Shown one piece after another: positions 1-9,011 of a stretch of DNA of 64,000 bases. Origin of the DNA: DATFVA01 sp963832355 (lineage in GTDB: Bacteria > Bacteroidota > Ignavibacteria > Ignavibacteriales > Ignavibacteriaceae); NCBI GenBank assembly GCA_963832355.1, contig CAWHTX010000014.1, positions 630,026 to 694,025 of the forward strand. Direction: 5' to 3'. Made by a program: the position numbers and the translations under genes. Positions within the stretch are counted from its first letter, which is position 1; each line of letters starts with the position of its first letter. The notes under the pieces are model-generated. The model saw nothing but the letters and a program-made list of their open reading frames with translations. It had not been told where the DNA came from and made no database searches.

Positions 1-1708
1 ATGTTCCGTCAAACAAAGTAACCTTAACATCAACAACCTGGTTACCGGATATCACTCCCTTGTCCATCGCTTCCTGTATTCCTTTTTCCACTGCAGGTAT
101 AAACCTTCCCGGAACAACACCTCCCACAATCGCATTAACGAATTCAAATCCCTTTCCTCTCGGAAGCGGCTCCATCTTAAAGTGAACATGCCCGTACTGA
201 CCTCTGCCGCCCGACTGCTTTTTGTGCTTATATTCTACGTCATTAATGGTGCCTTTAATAGTTTCCCTGTAAGGAACTCTGGGCTCAACAAGATCAACTT
301 CAACACCATAGCGTTCTTTGAGTCTTTTTACTGCAAGCGACAGCTGAAGCTCTCCCTGCCCGGAAATGATCGTCTGTGAAATTTCAGGATCAAATTTTAC
401 ACTGAATGAGGGATCTTCCTCATGCAGTGTGTGCAATCCGGAGGCTATCTTATCTTCATCTCCTTTGGCTTTTGGAACGATTGCGCCTCGTATTACGGCC
501 GAGGGGAAATCAATTTGTTTCATTACAACAGGAAATGCCTTTGAACTTAAAGTATTGTTCGTATGCGTGTCTTTCAGTTTAACAACGGCACCGAGATCTC
601 CTGCTTTCAACTGAGAGACGTCTTTACGGTTATGACCGTTAAGGATCGAAAGCTGACTGAGTCTTTCCGATTTTCCGTTTGTCTCGTTAAGCAGGTCGAG
701 TCCCGCAGTTACAGTACCTGAATAAACTTTAAATAAAGAAAGTTCGCCTACATGCTGTTCAGATATGGTTTTAAAGACAAACATAACAGGTTCACCGGAA
801 GGATCAGGAAGTACTTTTTCTGTTTTATCCGTTCCTTTTACAGCACCTTCTTCTCCGGCGCGATCGACCGGTGATGGAAAGTAAGCAGCAACGAAATCCA
901 GAAAATTATTTATTCCTACACCTTTTGAAGATGACATCGCGAAAACGGGAGTGAGACTTCTTTTCAGAAGAGCCTGTTTAATACCTGTCTGAAGGTCTGC
1001 ATCCTGCAAAGTTCCCTCTTCAAAATATTTATTCATCAACTCTTCCGTTGTTTCAGCAACCTTCTCAATAAATTCAGTTCTGTAAGATTCCGCATCATCT
1101 TTCAGGTCGGCAGGTATTTCTTCTTCCGTAACTTTCCTGCTTCCCGGTTCGCCATAGCGGACTACCTTCATCTTAATAATATCCAGCACGGCTTCGAAGT
1201 TCAAACCCTCGGTAACCGGTATCGTAACTGCTATTGCTCCGTTAGTTAGTCTGTCTTTCGCCTGTGCAAGTGTATCTTTGAAGGTACTGTGTTCGTTGTC
1301 TACCTTATTTATTATTATTGCCGAAGGAAGATTGAATTCGTCAACAAATTTCCCGGTTGTTTCCGATCCTACTTCAACTCCCTCTGCCGACTTAATTACC
1401 ATTACGGCAGTGTCTGACACACGCATCGCGCTCTTAACATCACCCAAAAAATCAGAATATCCCGGCGTATCAAGGATGTTTATTTTCGTGCCTTTCCATT
1501 CGCAGTGCATAAGGCTTGTTGATATCGATATCTGCTTTTCAATCTCGTTCGGCGTATAATCGGAAATAGTATTTCCTTCAGAAATGCTCCCGATCCTGTT
1601 AATCTCATTAGCTGTAAACAGTAAAATTTCAGATAGGCTTGTTTTACCGCTGCCCTGGTGGCCTATAAACGTAATATTCCGAATTGCTTCAGTTCCATAC
1701 TCTTTCAA
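1..1708 (-). CDS. Elongation factor G-like GTPase (3' end outside window)
   Basis: Translation factor-family GTPase of the EF-G-like group. The reverse strand reads from a TTG start preceded by an AGGAGG ribosome site. It shows a P-loop GHQGSGKT at residues 16-23, a DTPGY G3 motif, an NKVD G4 motif, and domain IV sequence (VVDVKVTLFDG) where the window cuts it at about residue 569 of an expected 680-700. The P-loop differs from the GHIDAGKT of canonical EF-G, which suggests the EF-G-like paralogue class rather than the main elongation factor. It runs in the same direction as the small envelope genes upstream. The family call is firm. Whether it acts in elongation, ribosome recycling or something else cannot be told. 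Confidence 0.9.
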   Translation of the reverse strand, partial: MKEYGTEAIRNITFIGHQGSGKTSLSEILLFTANEINRIGSISEGNTISDYTPNEIEKQISISTSLMHCEWKGTKINILDTPGYSDFLGDVKSAMRVSDTAVMVIKSAEGVEVGSETTGKFVDEFNLPSAIIINKVDNEHSTFKDTLAQAKDRLTNGAIAVTIPVTEGLNFEAVLDIIKMKVVRYGEPGSRKVTEEEIPADLKDDAESYRTEFIEKVAETTEELMNKYFEEGTLQDADLQTGIKQALLKRSLTPVFAMSSSKGVGINNFLDFVAAYFPSPVDRAGEEGAVKGTDKTEKVLPDPSGEPVMFVFKTISEQHVGELSLFKVYSGTVTAGLDLLNETNGKSERLSQLSILNGHNRKDVSQLKAGDLGAVVKLKDTHTNNTLSSKAFPVVMKQIDFPSAVIRGAIVPKAKGDEDKIASGLHTLHEEDPSFSVKFDPEISQTIISGQGELQLSLAVKRLKERYGVEVDLVEPRVPYRETIKGTINDVEYKHKKQSGGRGQYGHVHFKMEPLPRGKGFEFVNAIVGGVVPGRFIPAVEKGIQEAMDKGVISGNQVVDVKVTLFDGT

Positions 1709-1755
1709 GGGATTTCCTCCTAAGATTCAAGGTGAGAAGGTTTATGTTATTATTA

Positions 1756-2139
1756 TCATTTTGTGAAGGTTTTCCAAAAGGTAGAGACTCCGTTAGAAAC
1801 TGCCGAGAGATTTTTAAGAAGCCCGTTTAACGGCTTCTCCAATCCAGCCCGGAATTCCTCTTCTAACTCCAGAATCTTTTCAACCCTGTCGACAACCTTT
1901 CCTATAGTTTCTTTTACAGTACCTACCTGGTCCTTTGTTTCGGAAGCCAGGTAGTTAATTTTTTCGCTTACCTGTGTCGCAGTACTTATTAATGGTTTTA
2001 CCTGCTCGGACAAATCCCTGATATCTGTTTGGATATCCTTGATAGAATTTGTGATCCTGTTTATGTAAAAGATCAATGCCAGGCAAAGGATTGAAGCCGA
2101 ACATAAAAGGACTATATAAAAGACGCTGATTGTATCCAT
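1756..2139 (-). CDS. DUF948 family membrane-anchored coiled-coil protein
   Basis: A 127-residue protein with one N-terminal membrane helix (about residues 5-26) followed by a long amphipathic helical region rich in heptad-like V/I/L spacing. This is the layout of DUF948 proteins, whose function is unknown. It starts 10 bases after the stop of the YtxH-like gene upstream, so the two are probably co-transcribed; DUF948 and YtxH genes are commonly neighbours in Bacteroidota and Firmicutes. The family assignment is from overall architecture and sequence feel, not from a diagnostic motif. Confidence 0.75.
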   Translation of the reverse strand: MDTISVFYIVLLCSASILCLALIFYINRITNSIKDIQTDIRDLSEQVKPLISTATQVSEKINYLASETKDQVGTVKETIGKVVDRVEKILELEEEFRAGLEKPLNGLLKNLSAVSNGVSTFWKTFTK

Positions 2140-2149
2140 TAAGTTTTAA

Positions 2150-2563
2150 TCAGCTTTTTTTAGTTTCTTTGTATGCATCTACACCGGCCTTAACCGCAGT
2201 TTTGACCTTAGTAGTTTCCTGGTCGAGAGTATCTTTGCCTTTAGCAACATACCCTTCGGCTTTCGAACGAGCATCGTTAAATATCTTCTCTGCGTCTTTT
2301 AATAGTTCCTCGGATTTTACTTTAGCATCGCTAATAAGTTTTTCCGATTTCTTCTTCCCGTCATTAATGAGATCTTTTGCTTTATCTCTTGCATCAGAAT
2401 AATATTTCTCTACGTCATCATAATACTCGTCAGATTTACTGCGGATGTCACTTCTAAGTTCTCGTCCTGATTTGGGAGCATATAGTAAGGCAACAATAGC
2501 ACCGATAGCACCACCTGCTAAAAAACCTACCAACAAACCTTTACTTGAATTATCCTGGGACAT
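2150..2563 (-). CDS. YtxH domain-containing protein
   Basis: A 137-residue protein. It opens with a glycine-rich membrane segment (GLLVGFLAGGAIGAIVALL) immediately followed by YAPKSGRELR, the hallmark of the YtxH/GvpP-like family. The remainder is a highly charged K/D/E-rich helix likely to be coiled coil. The protein is probably anchored in the inner membrane with a cytoplasmic helical tail; its molecular role is unknown. It forms a two-gene unit with the DUF948 gene 10 bases downstream, and an AAAGGAG-like site precedes its ATG. Confidence 0.85.
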   Translation of the reverse strand: MSQDNSSKGLLVGFLAGGAIGAIVALLYAPKSGRELRSDIRSKSDEYYDDVEKYYSDARDKAKDLINDGKKKSEKLISDAKVKSEELLKDAEKIFNDARSKAEGYVAKGKDTLDQETTKVKTAVKAGVDAYKETKKS

Positions 2564-2695
2564 ATATAACTCCTTTTTTTATATGTATTTGAGTCACCAA
2601 AAATATAACATGCACCTGTCTGAAAATCAAGAAAATCAGATTGATCTGAAACATAAACAATGTAAAAGAACAGGCAAAACACACCGGGAAATACT

Positions 2696-3664
2696 CTAAT
2701 TTGCCCGGTTTGAGATAGATTCCAGTGTTATTTTACCGAATCTTCTCTGGTAAAGGGTTACACTTATTACTCCTACCAGAACCGCGAACCAGAGTGTAAC
2801 AACCCTTACAATGAATGTGGATGCCACTGCGATCTCTTTTGGGGATCCTTTTTCAATAAGGAGAAACGTGAGAGATCCTTCCGTAACTCCCAATCCCCCG
2901 GGCAGCATCGTTACTGCACCTACAATAGTTGCGAAACCGTAACTGAACGTTGCCCATAAAAGACTAACATCCACTCCAAAATTAATCAGAATTATGTAAT
3001 ATCCCAAACATTCAAAAAACCACGAACCTAGACTCAAAATGCTCATTTTTACCAGCGGACCGGGTCTGAGGAGCTTATATGAACTTTCATACGCACTATG
3101 GATGCTTTCAAGGTGTTTTCGCAGGAAAGCGCTCTTTTCAAGCATTTTTAATAATGGCAGAGCGATCCTTTTATTACTGATGATGATAACAAGGATTAAG
3201 AAAAAAACAGATACACCGATAACTATTCCGCGTCCGTAATTGTAGGTATAAGCGCCGATCAGGGCAAGAAACAGTAAAGAAATGAAGTCTGTTATCCTTT
3301 CGGCGAAAATAATTGGAAACGTCTTGCTGATGGGCGTCTGGTTCAATTCTTTAACAAGATATGATTTTAGGAGTTCACCCATTTTCCCCGGGGTTACGCT
3401 CATTACCAGTCCCGACATAAAAATTGAAAGTGAATCAAGTTTAGGAACCTTAACTTTTATAACTGACAGGTAATAATCCCATTTGAAGAATCTGAAAAAA
3501 TAATTGAGAAGCGAGAGAATAAGGAGCAGCGGGAATAGCAGCCAGTTGAATCTCTCAAAAGCTTTTATGACGAGGTCAAAATCTGCATAGATGGTAAACG
3601 CAAGGTAGAGTAATCCCGCAGCAGCAAGAGACACAAATATTTTTTTTCTTAGTTTCTTAAGCAA
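2696..3664 (-). CDS. Flippase-like / LPG synthase transmembrane-domain protein
   Basis: A 322-residue polytopic membrane protein with about eight hydrophobic segments. Two conserved stretches of the lysylphosphatidylglycerol-synthase transmembrane family (UPF0104) are visible: TPGKMGELLKSYLVK near residue 95 and PGGLGVTEGSLTFL near residue 255. It lacks the soluble aminoacyl-transferase domain of MprF, so it is better described as a flippase-like lipid transporter of unknown substrate. It starts with TTG directly after the TAA of maf, so maf and this gene are translationally linked and lie in one operon with the SpoIID-like gene. Confidence 0.85.
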   Translation of the reverse strand: MLKKLRKKIFVSLAAAGLLYLAFTIYADFDLVIKAFERFNWLLFPLLLILSLLNYFFRFFKWDYYLSVIKVKVPKLDSLSIFMSGLVMSVTPGKMGELLKSYLVKELNQTPISKTFPIIFAERITDFISLLFLALIGAYTYNYGRGIVIGVSVFFLILVIIISNKRIALPLLKMLEKSAFLRKHLESIHSAYESSYKLLRPGPLVKMSILSLGSWFFECLGYYIILINFGVDVSLLWATFSYGFATIVGAVTMLPGGLGVTEGSLTFLLIEKGSPKEIAVASTFIVRVVTLWFAVLVGVISVTLYQRRFGKITLESISNRAN

Positions 3665-4243
3665 TTATATCACTTTCAGGAGGTTTGAATAAAGCTTTGA
3701 GATGGGGAGTCCTACAACGTTATAGTAATCACCATTAATTTTTTTTACGAATACAGCACCGAAATCATCCTGGATACCGTATGCTCCGGCTTTATCCATC
3801 GGACTGCCGGTTTTCACATAATCATCTATCTCCCGCCTGGTAATATTCCTGAAAGTTACCAGCGTTTTTTCATAATCAATTATCGTTCGATCTGTTTGTG
3901 AATTGTGGAGTGCGAAGCCGGTATAAACAATGTGAGTTTTCCCGCTCAGTTTACGCAGCATTCTCTTCGCGTCGTTTTCATCTTCAGGCTTGGCCAGAAT
4001 TTCATCACCGAGTGCCACTGTAGTATCGGCCGTTATAATAATTCCTTCTTTAATCTGGTCTTTTGCCGACTCAAGTTTATCCCCGGCAAGTCTTTTTACC
4101 ATTCTTAACGGCGATTCCTTCCCTTTTCTGCTTTCGTCGATGTCAACTGTTATAACTTTAAAATTAAGGTTCATCTGCTGCAGAAGTTTTTTTCTTCTGG
4201 GAGATCTTGAAGCGAGGTATATAAGCGGATGATTATTGATCAT
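3665..4243 (-). CDS. maf: Maf family nucleotide pyrophosphatase
   Basis: A 192-residue protein of normal Maf length. It has the N-terminal LASRSPRRKKLL motif, DIDES, the catalytic-loop ITADTTV and the C-terminal KAGAYGIQ, all typical of Maf/YhdE-type nucleoside triphosphate pyrophosphatases that hydrolyse non-canonical or modified nucleotides in the cytoplasm. Its ATG overlaps the last codons of the upstream SpoIID-like gene by 11 bases, and the flippase-like gene starts on the base after its stop. This tight packing implies one transcript. Substrate preference (dTTP/UTP versus m7GTP) cannot be assigned from sequence by eye. Confidence 0.92.
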   Translation of the reverse strand: MINNHPLIYLASRSPRRKKLLQQMNLNFKVITVDIDESRKGKESPLRMVKRLAGDKLESAKDQIKEGIIITADTTVALGDEILAKPEDENDAKRMLRKLSGKTHIVYTGFALHNSQTDRTIIDYEKTLVTFRNITRREIDDYVKTGSPMDKAGAYGIQDDFGAVFVKKINGDYYNVVGLPISKLYSNLLKVI

Positions 4244-5465
4244 AATAATTTTCTATCTCTGTTCCGGGATAATACAGTGAGAGAATTTCTTCGAAATCTC
4301 TTCCTTCTTTCGACTGTTCAAGCGCCCCCCACTGGCAAAGTCCCACACCATGTCCATACCCTTTGCCGTTAATGACTATAGTGTCTCCGGACTTCTTTAT
4401 TTCAAAATTGCTGCTCTCAAGGATGGTCTTATTATCCGGGGTTCTGATTACATACCTGATGTTATTTCCGTAAATCTTAACTTGTTTCGATTTGCCGCTG
4501 TTGCTTGTAAAATCAACTTCCAGCTCATTGATCCTTCCTGACCGGAAGGTACTGTTAATACTAATGCCGGCAATTGAATAATTGGAATTATCAAGATATC
4601 CGGCTGAAAGAAATCTCTGAATAAAAGTATTTTCGGAAAATTTTTCGGTCCATCTGAACTTTGGAGAAATCGAACAGTACGGTCCGTCGCCATCCTTTAC
4701 GGTAACAAGATAAGGGAGATCCATATTAGGAAAAACATTTTTCGCATCTTCTGTGTAACCGCCGCAGGTAGAATGATAAAATGTTACAGCAGGCTTACCG
4801 TCATAAGTAAGTATAAGTCCCCGTGTTTCATCCACAACCTTGTTGACTATCTTCTTCTCGATGCCGCTGCCTCCGTAAACCTGGTCACGCGTATCAGCAA
4901 ACACGTCAAAGTTTTTTTTGTTCTCACGCATTTTTGAATATGTATAGGTCCTTGCGCATATAGTGAATGCCTTCAGAGCCTCAAAATATTCATTTCCCTT
5001 CCCGGTAGGCATTTCCCTAGGAATAACGCCTTTAAGATATTCTTCAACGGAAAGCTGATTAACAATATTTACGGCCGAACCTTCGGGTACAAGGTTTAAT
5101 GAGCCGCGGTATGATCCGCCCTTAAATGATATAGATCCTTCTTCCGATTCCGGAACTAACCGCAGATCATTTCCCTTAAAGCGTTTACCTTCTATCTCAA
5201 CCTCAATCTCATCTCCGGAACTGCTGATGGAAAGATGGTTCCCGGGATTTACTAGTGCCATATAGGAATCGCCGTTTCTCAGGTAAACCGGGGAATCATT
5301 TATAAAATTATAGCTGCCCGGTTCTTCATCAAGAAGTACCCGTATCTGACTTATTCCTGAAATATTTGAATTATTTCCCCGCTCGTACGATTCTTTCGAT
5401 CCCGAACATCCAGCAAGAACAAATATCATTAAGATGAATATGGCAGCGGAACAAACTTTTTTCAT
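4233..5465 (-). CDS. SpoIID/LytB domain lipoprotein
   Basis: A 410-residue exported protein. A signal peptide ends in the lipobox LAGC (Cys about residue 20). The central-to-C-terminal part carries SpoIID landmarks: VEEYLKGVIPREMP, AFTICARTYTY, FYHSTCGG and the C-terminal GHGVGLCQWGA. SpoIID is a lytic transglycosylase acting on denuded glycan strands in spore formers; in non-sporulating Bacteroidota these are presumed cell-wall remodelling enzymes or amidase enhancers at the outer membrane. It is the first gene of a minus-strand operon with maf and the flippase-like gene. Family is certain; enzymatic activity here is inferred. Confidence 0.9.
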   Translation of the reverse strand: MKKVCSAAIFILMIFVLAGCSGSKESYERGNNSNISGISQIRVLLDEEPGSYNFINDSPVYLRNGDSYMALVNPGNHLSISSSGDEIEVEIEGKRFKGNDLRLVPESEEGSISFKGGSYRGSLNLVPEGSAVNIVNQLSVEEYLKGVIPREMPTGKGNEYFEALKAFTICARTYTYSKMRENKKNFDVFADTRDQVYGGSGIEKKIVNKVVDETRGLILTYDGKPAVTFYHSTCGGYTEDAKNVFPNMDLPYLVTVKDGDGPYCSISPKFRWTEKFSENTFIQRFLSAGYLDNSNYSIAGISINSTFRSGRINELEVDFTSNSGKSKQVKIYGNNIRYVIRTPDNKTILESSNFEIKKSGDTIVINGKGYGHGVGLCQWGALEQSKEGRDFEEILSLYYPGTEIENYYDQ

Positions 5466-5554
5466 AAAGGAATTTATAAAAATCTTTTTTAATAGAAGGA
5501 CAAAGATAAAGGAATGGGGACTAAAAATTAAATGAAAATCGCGGGGAATAACTT

Positions 5555-5953
5555 TTACCGAAACATAGCTTTGATGCTGCCCCAGGTTCTCTTTACTCCG
5601 GAAATATTAGGCGATACAGAAGCCTCTGAAGAGTACGCATAAGAACCGTCCCGGTCAATTATTTTGATCCGGTATACAAAAATAGGATTGGTCATCTTGT
5701 ATGCAGCCTGATCAACATAAGTATAAACTGAATTGTCTCCCGTTGGAGCTACTGCTACAAGATCAATATACTGGGTGTCGGGTGTTTTTCTTTGGACTAT
5801 AAAATTAGCCAGGTTAGTTTCTGTGGTAGTTTTCCACTCAAGCTTTACGTTTTCTCCCTCAGTTTGTGCATGAAAATAATCAAGCAAAGCACCGGCCATA
5901 GCAGTGGAAACTATTATGAAAAGTATAAGAATAAGGGTATATCTATTTTTCAT
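5555..5953 (-). CDS. Secreted Fn3-like (T9SS-associated) domain protein
   Basis: A short secreted protein of about 132 residues. After a signal peptide comes a single beta-sandwich domain with VKLEWKTTTETNLANFIVQR and a later FVYRIKIIDRDGSYAYS. This is the typical Fn3-like module that precedes sorting domains in secreted Ignavibacteria and Bacteroidota proteins (compare the similar module in the lipoprotein gene at 49.3 kb). No C-terminal sorting domain is present; the protein ends in basic residues KRTWGSIKAMFR. The ATG is preferred over the TTG two codons upstream. Function unknown. Confidence 0.65.
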   Translation of the reverse strand: MKNRYTLILILFIIVSTAMAGALLDYFHAQTEGENVKLEWKTTTETNLANFIVQRKTPDTQYIDLVAVAPTGDNSVYTYVDQAAYKMTNPIFVYRIKIIDRDGSYAYSSEASVSPNISGVKRTWGSIKAMFR

Positions 5954-6140
5954 AGCCAAAATATATTTTATGCCCCAGAGAATGTCAACACCTGTGCCGT
6001 AAAAATATAGTTAAAATCTGCGTATTTCGAGTATTTTTGAAAATTTAATCTTAAATATTCTCATTATCAGTAAAGCTGTATTCTCATGATGACCAGTATT
6101 TTGACTGCAGCGCTCACCATCATCCATCTTCATTTAAGCA

Positions 6141-7490
6141 TTAAATACTTTTTTTCTGCCACTCCCCTTTTTCATATTTCCTGTATATAACTGTAGTATA
6201 GATCAGGATATAAACCGGCAGTGCCGTCCACGCCCAGATAAGTCCTCCCTCGAATACCACTCCCATAAGGTATGCCAGCGGAACAAATATGAAGAGATTA
6301 GTAATCACTTCCGACTTCATCACAAAGAAGGTTTTACCCGCGGCTTGCAGCGCGTTTGCCAGCACAACCCCTACAGCATAGAAAATCTGTGCAAAGCCCG
6401 CCACTCTAAGACCCGGTTTGGCAACTTCAATAATTGACTGATTATTAGTAATTATCAATAATACATACTGAGGGATAGCAATGAAAACAACACCAAGGAA
6501 CAGCGTGTAGTACGTGGCTATCTTGGCAGTTTCAAAACCGTAGATCTTTGCTAACTGAAAATTTCCTGAACCGAGGTTGTTTCCGACCAGCGTCTGTACC
6601 GCGATCCCGAATCCGAAGCATGGGAGAAACGACATAAACATTGTGCTGATAATTGCCTGCGAAGCTGCCTGCTGCTGGGTTCCGATCAATCCGGTGATAA
6701 CAACAAACAGAAGGAAGCCTATCAGTATAAAAACATTCTGGAATGAAACCGGTAGAGAGATCTTATAAATCTTCTTTATCAGGTCAAAATTAAGACGAAA
6801 GTTTTTGAAAGGATGAAACTTGTGTCTGTAAACCGGCAGCATAAGAACTGTAGTGTAAAATATAAAATCGAATGTGGTAGCCAGGGTTGAGGCCAATCCG
6901 GCACCGGCTAATCCCATTCTGGGCATACCAAGATTGCCGTAAATAAAAACGTAGTTAAGGAAGATATTTAACAGATTTGTTATTACTCCCGAGAACATAA
7001 AAATTTTCGTTTTGCTGATTCCGAAATAAAATCCCCTGTATGAAACACTTATCAGGAAAAAAGGGATCCCAAGAAAGCGGTAGAATATGTACTCGCCCGC
7101 AAAACGTCCCACAATCTTATCTGCTGCAAAGAAATCAGCTATCTGGTATGCAGCGAGCACCCCGATTGCAGCAACGATAATACCTATAATAAAACCTAAA
7201 ATAAGAGAATTGCTCAGAGAAAGACTGCAGCCTTCGAAATCGTTCTCCCCGTATTTACGTGCTACAATTACATGGGTTCCGGTAGCAAGACTTGAAAAAA
7301 AGCTGATGAGTGCCCACGTTGCCAATACTCCAATACCCATAGCAGCAAGAGCATAAGTTGCTTCGTCAAGACGACCAACCATGGCTGAATCAGTAAGTGA
7401 CACAACCATTTGAGTTGACAATCCCGCAATGGCAGGAAGAGCAAGTTTTAGAATAGCTTTATAATAGCTGTTAACAGGAAGAATTTTCAT
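6141..7490 (-). CDS. MATE family efflux transporter
   Basis: About 449 residues with roughly twelve hydrophobic segments in two pseudo-repeats. An N-terminal LALPAIAGLSTQMVVSLTDS and the mid-protein LPVSFQNVFILIGF are characteristic of MATE/NorM-like multidrug and toxin extrusion antiporters of the inner membrane, which exchange drugs or metabolites for Na+ or H+. Length is normal for the family. The ATG encoding MKILPV is preferred over the TTG three codons earlier. It is a single-gene unit ending before a 180-base spacer in which I see nothing. Substrate unknown. Confidence 0.9.
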   Translation of the reverse strand: MKILPVNSYYKAILKLALPAIAGLSTQMVVSLTDSAMVGRLDEATYALAAMGIGVLATWALISFFSSLATGTHVIVARKYGENDFEGCSLSLSNSLILGFIIGIIVAAIGVLAAYQIADFFAADKIVGRFAGEYIFYRFLGIPFFLISVSYRGFYFGISKTKIFMFSGVITNLLNIFLNYVFIYGNLGMPRMGLAGAGLASTLATTFDFIFYTTVLMLPVYRHKFHPFKNFRLNFDLIKKIYKISLPVSFQNVFILIGFLLFVVITGLIGTQQQAASQAIISTMFMSFLPCFGFGIAVQTLVGNNLGSGNFQLAKIYGFETAKIATYYTLFLGVVFIAIPQYVLLIITNNQSIIEVAKPGLRVAGFAQIFYAVGVVLANALQAAGKTFFVMKSEVITNLFIFVPLAYLMGVVFEGGLIWAWTALPVYILIYTTVIYRKYEKGEWQKKSI

Positions 7491-7581
7491 CGGAAGCAAA
7501 GATATGAAAAATGGGCGAATTGGGAAATAAATTGCAGGCGGAGTTCTGCTTCATTTAATGTAAGTAATCCGGCATTCCGAG

Positions 7582-7654
7582 TGGAGCTAACCGGGATCGA
7601 ACCGGCGACCTTCTCGTTGCGAACGAGACGCTCTCCCAGCTGAGCTATAGCCCC
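7582..7654 (-). tRNA. tRNA-Ala (anticodon CGC)
   Basis: A 73-base cloverleaf can be folded by hand: acceptor GGGGCTA with TAGCTCC, D-arm GCTC/GAGC, anticodon stem TCTCG/CGAGA with loop TTCGCAA, T-arm GCCGG/CCGGT with TTCGATC. The third acceptor pair is G3-U70, the alanine identity element. CCA is not encoded. Confidence 0.97.
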
Positions 7655-7764
7655 AAATTTTTCTAATGACATTTGAAATTTAGCTTAAGTTCAGAATCAC
7701 TTCAAGTGGCTGCAGGCATATATTTCTGAATTTAGCGGATTGAAGGATTACCGGATTTAGCGAA

Positions 7765-8253
7765 TTAAAATTTGAACCCGCCCGTAAACCTGGCAATTCC
7801 CCGCAGGAATTTATGTCCGAAATCTACGTGTCCACAGAACATCATAGGGCAGCCGCCGGGTATAACATTGATATTATTATCCCTGCAGACCTGAACAGCT
7901 TTGGATGATATACTTGATGCCGGTTTGTCGGCGCCTTTATGTCCCATCATATTGTGCATCCAGACGTACTTAATTCCTGCTTCGACGCAGTCATTTACAA
8001 CCTCTTCGCATACAGAAGGATTTGTTACTATAACTACTCCATCAGGTTTCGGTTGAATAGACTTAACATCAGGATAGCATTTATCTCCCTCGAAGCTGTC
8101 GGCATTCGGATTAACAGGGTAAACATTGTAGCCTGTTTCTTTAAACCTTTTATAGATGATGTTCCCCGTCGCGTTGCTTTTCCTGCTTACTCCCGCCACA
8201 GCAATATTTTTTTGTGAAAGAAATTCTTCTGCGAGCTGATCAATTTTACTCAT
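7765..8253 (-). CDS. CoA-binding domain protein (YccU-like)
   Basis: A 162-residue cytoplasmic protein. The N-terminal IAVAGVSRKSNATGNIIYK and VYPVNPNAD form the Rossmann-like CoA-binding fold shared with succinyl-CoA synthetase alpha; PDGVVIVTNP and GIKYVWMHNM complete the domain. The C-terminus contains NVIPGGCPMMFCG. Stand-alone proteins of this kind bind CoA but have no established reaction. It is a single-gene unit with no sign of operon partners. The family call is firm. Confidence 0.88.
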   Translation of the reverse strand: MSKIDQLAEEFLSQKNIAVAGVSRKSNATGNIIYKRFKETGYNVYPVNPNADSFEGDKCYPDVKSIQPKPDGVVIVTNPSVCEEVVNDCVEAGIKYVWMHNMMGHKGADKPASSISSKAVQVCRDNNINVIPGGCPMMFCGHVDFGHKFLRGIARFTGGFKF

Positions 8254-8289
8254 TTATTTTTTCCGGTTCTTTTAAATTTAACATTCAAA

Positions 8290-8495
8290 TATCATTATAA
8301 TCCCGTATACCTTCAACTGCCAGCCCGATAACAGCGGCAGGTCGCTTAGCCGCATAGCGGCAGAATGTAAGTAGACTGCGCTACGTATAACACAATAAAC
8401 AACGAGCCGTATGCGGCGACAAATTGGCAGCTGTCTTTTTTACTACCGGTAAGGAGTGAAGCGAATCATTTGATTTATTAAGCGGCGCCAGTAGG
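8290..8495. other. GC-rich palindrome-containing intergenic patch
   Basis: This fills the roughly 390-base gap between the CoA-binding protein and the STAS gene. It is conspicuously richer in GC than its surroundings and carries two short perfect hairpins, GCCGCATAGCGGC (8349-8361) and GCCGTATGCGGC (8406-8417), plus a CTGCCAG/TTGGCAG pair near its ends and a GTTATACG-like stretch on the reverse strand. No ORF is evident. It could be a small RNA, a dispersed repeat or an attC-like relic; I cannot decide. Confidence 0.35.
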
Positions 8496-8645
8496 TTCCT
8501 AAAAGCAAAAAACTTGTATCACTGTGAGATGTCGTCTTATTCTTTTAAGTCATTCTCCCAAAAAGAGTTAAGATTTTTGAGCAAAAACAACTGGTACATT
8601 CATTGTTGCAAAAAACGCGAGGGTTTTAAAATAATAGTGTCATTT

Positions 8646-9011
8646 ATGGAACAATTCAACCGAGAATTCAGGGACGACGTATTAATAATTCACGTTTCCC
8701 TGGAGAAAACCACATTACAGGACGCACTGGAGTTCCAGGAATATCTTGAATCGGATATCATACTGGAATACGAGAAAATCGTTGTTGACCTTTCGGGCTG
8801 CGATGTGGTTGATGCAACATTCCTGGGAGTTCTTGTAATTGCATCAAAAAAGATTTCCGAGTATGGAGGTAAAATGAAGCTCGTTCTTCCCCCGCAGGTT
8901 TTTATATACAGCGGGGTGAAAAGGATCTTTCATACGTACCTTTCCAGCAGCGATGCCGTTACGAGCTTTAATTTCGGCCGGAATTTACCGGGCGCACGCA
9001 GGGCATTTTAA
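8646..9011 (+). CDS. STAS domain protein (anti-sigma factor antagonist-like)
   Basis: From the ATG encoding MEQFNREF the protein is 121 residues and consists of one STAS domain: LIIHVSLEKTT, then KIVVDLSGCDVVDATFLGVLVIASKKI. STAS proteins of this type act in partner-switching networks with anti-sigma factor kinases. The usual phosphorylatable DSSGLG loop here reads DATFLG, so the canonical serine is Ala and the neighbouring residue is Thr. No kinase or phosphatase partner is adjacent. The frame stays open 44 codons upstream, but that part has no domain character and no ribosome site, so the internal ATG is preferred. Confidence 0.72.
   Translation: MEQFNREFRDDVLIIHVSLEKTTLQDALEFQEYLESDIILEYEKIVVDLSGCDVVDATFLGVLVIASKKISEYGGKMKLVLPPQVFIYSGVKRIFHTYLSSSDAVTSFNFGRNLPGARRAF

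Noticed and set aside
5960..6140. Gene in 180-base gap
   Set aside because: No frame with start, length and composition; left as spacer.
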